Assembly: GCA_017430945.1 (NCBI GenBank)
Contig: JAFRMB010000022.1
Coordinates: 1 to 6,818, forward strand
DNA from: Clostridia bacterium
GTDB taxonomy: Bacteria > Bacillota_A > Clostridia > Christensenellales > Aristaeellaceae
Direction of reading: 5' to 3'
DNA length: 6,818 bases
Numbering within the stretch: the stretch's first letter is position 1; the number at the start of each line of letters is the position of its first letter. Shown one piece after another: positions 6,335 through 6,818 of this stretch. The notes under the pieces are model-generated. The model searched no databases. It saw only the letters and a program-made list of their open reading frames with translations, and had not been told where the DNA came from. The position numbers were made by a program, and so were the translations under genes.

Positions 6335-6362
6335 GCGCATCCGGAACTGATCCGAAATGTGC
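6335..6362 (+). other. Second hairpin beside the three-way junction, just past the serS stop
   Basis: GCGCAT (6335-6340) pairs with ATGTGC (6357-6362) with one G-U on the plus strand, then CGGA (6342-6345) pairs with TCCG (6351-6354) around the loop ACTGA. It lies 3 bases from the end of the three-way junction and 18 bases from the serS stop. No T-run follows on either strand, so it is not an ordinary terminator. Confidence 0.45.
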
Positions 6363-6380
6363 CGGGAGGAGCGAGCGATG

Positions 6381-6818
6381 TCACCTGATCTCGGTCTTGC
6401 CGCCCATATACATCCTCAATGCCTCCGGGATGCGGATGGAGCCGTCGGGCTGGAGGTTGTTCTCCACGAAGGCGATCAGCATGCGGGGCGGGGCCACCAC
6501 GGTGTTGTTCAGCGTGTGGGGCAGATACTTCTTGCCGTCCGCGCCCTTGACGCGGATCTTGAGCCTCCGGGCCTGGGCGTCGCCCAGGTTGGAGCAGCTG
6601 CCGACCTCGAAGTACTTCTGCTGGCGGGGGGACCAGGCCTCTACGTCACAGCTCTTGACCTTCAGATCCGCCAGGTCGCCGGAGCAGCACTCCAGCGTGC
6701 GGACGGGGATATCCAGCGTGCGGAAGAAGTCGACGGTGTTTCTCCACAGCCGCTCGTACCACATCATGCTGTCCTCGGGCTTGCAGACCACGACCATCTC
6801 CTGCTTTTCGAACTGGTG
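6381..6818 (-). CDS. serS: Seryl-tRNA synthetase, C-terminal part only (runs off the right edge)
   Basis: SerRS is a class II synthetase that charges tRNA-Ser with serine in the cytoplasm. The last 145 residues are visible, the start and the N-terminal coiled-coil arm being outside. The visible part opens inside motif 2 with HQFEKQE, followed by KPEDS, a CSGDL segment, VEAWSPRQQKYFEVGSCSN, DAQARRLKIR, HTLN, motif 3 and the conserved tail IPEALRMYMGG. The order is collinear with E. coli SerRS. Motif 3, usually NGSGLAVGR followed by A-x-x-E, reads NNTVVAPPR then AFVEN, so the Arg and Glu stay while the glycines are lost; I believe such forms occur in some Clostridia. The stop (TGA, complement of 6381-6383) faces recF tail to tail. 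Its promoter, and any T-box leader, lie outside. Confidence 0.95.
   Translation of the reverse strand, partial: HQFEKQEMVVVCKPEDSMMWYERLWRNTVDFFRTLDIPVRTLECCSGDLADLKVKSCDVEAWSPRQQKYFEVGSCSNLGDAQARRLKIRVKGADGKKYLPHTLNNTVVAPPRMLIAFVENNLQPDGSIRIPEALRMYMGGKTEIR

Overview
This GC-rich window (about 60% by eye) looks like chromosomal housekeeping DNA from a Gram-positive, Clostridia-type bacterium. The reasons are purine-rich AGGAGG-like ribosome binding sites, use of TTG and GTG starts, and proteins that resemble Clostridia versions of RF3, BipA, RecF and SerRS. The species cannot be named from the sequence. No mobile element, CRISPR array, rRNA or tRNA was seen, and no clearly new multi-gene system.

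Layout. Bases 2-1246 (+) are the C-terminal three quarters of peptide chain release factor 3 (prfC). Bases 1247-1608 hold no convincing gene but contain nested inverted repeats ahead of typA. Bases 1609-3441 (+) are typA/bipA, a second translational GTPase. Two small genes follow closely on the same strand: a two-helix membrane protein with a PH-like tail (3497-3997) and an MBL-fold metallohydrolase (4033-4695), whose stop codon sits in the loop of a perfect 8-bp hairpin. Bases 4712-4985 are the wreck of a glyoxalase/VOC-family gene with an internal deletion and lost metal ligands. recF (5047-6135, +) follows and ends at a strong intrinsic terminator (6150-6192). Bases 6193-6380 have no gene but fold on paper into a three-way junction plus a separate hairpin. 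serS enters from the right on the minus strand (6381-6818, C-terminal third only), convergent with recF.

Function. The left half concerns translation: RF3 recycles release factors and BipA acts in ribosome assembly and stress. serS at the right edge charges tRNA-Ser. recF serves recombinational repair of gapped DNA; it is not beside dnaN or gyrB here. The two small genes have no assigned pathway.

Points most worth checking: (1) the guanine-specificity NKxD motif of RF3 reads KKMD; (2) the structured 6221-6362 element between recF and serS; (3) the decayed glyoxalase; (4) a SerRS motif 3 lacking its usual glycines; (5) the hairpin over the hydrolase stop codon.
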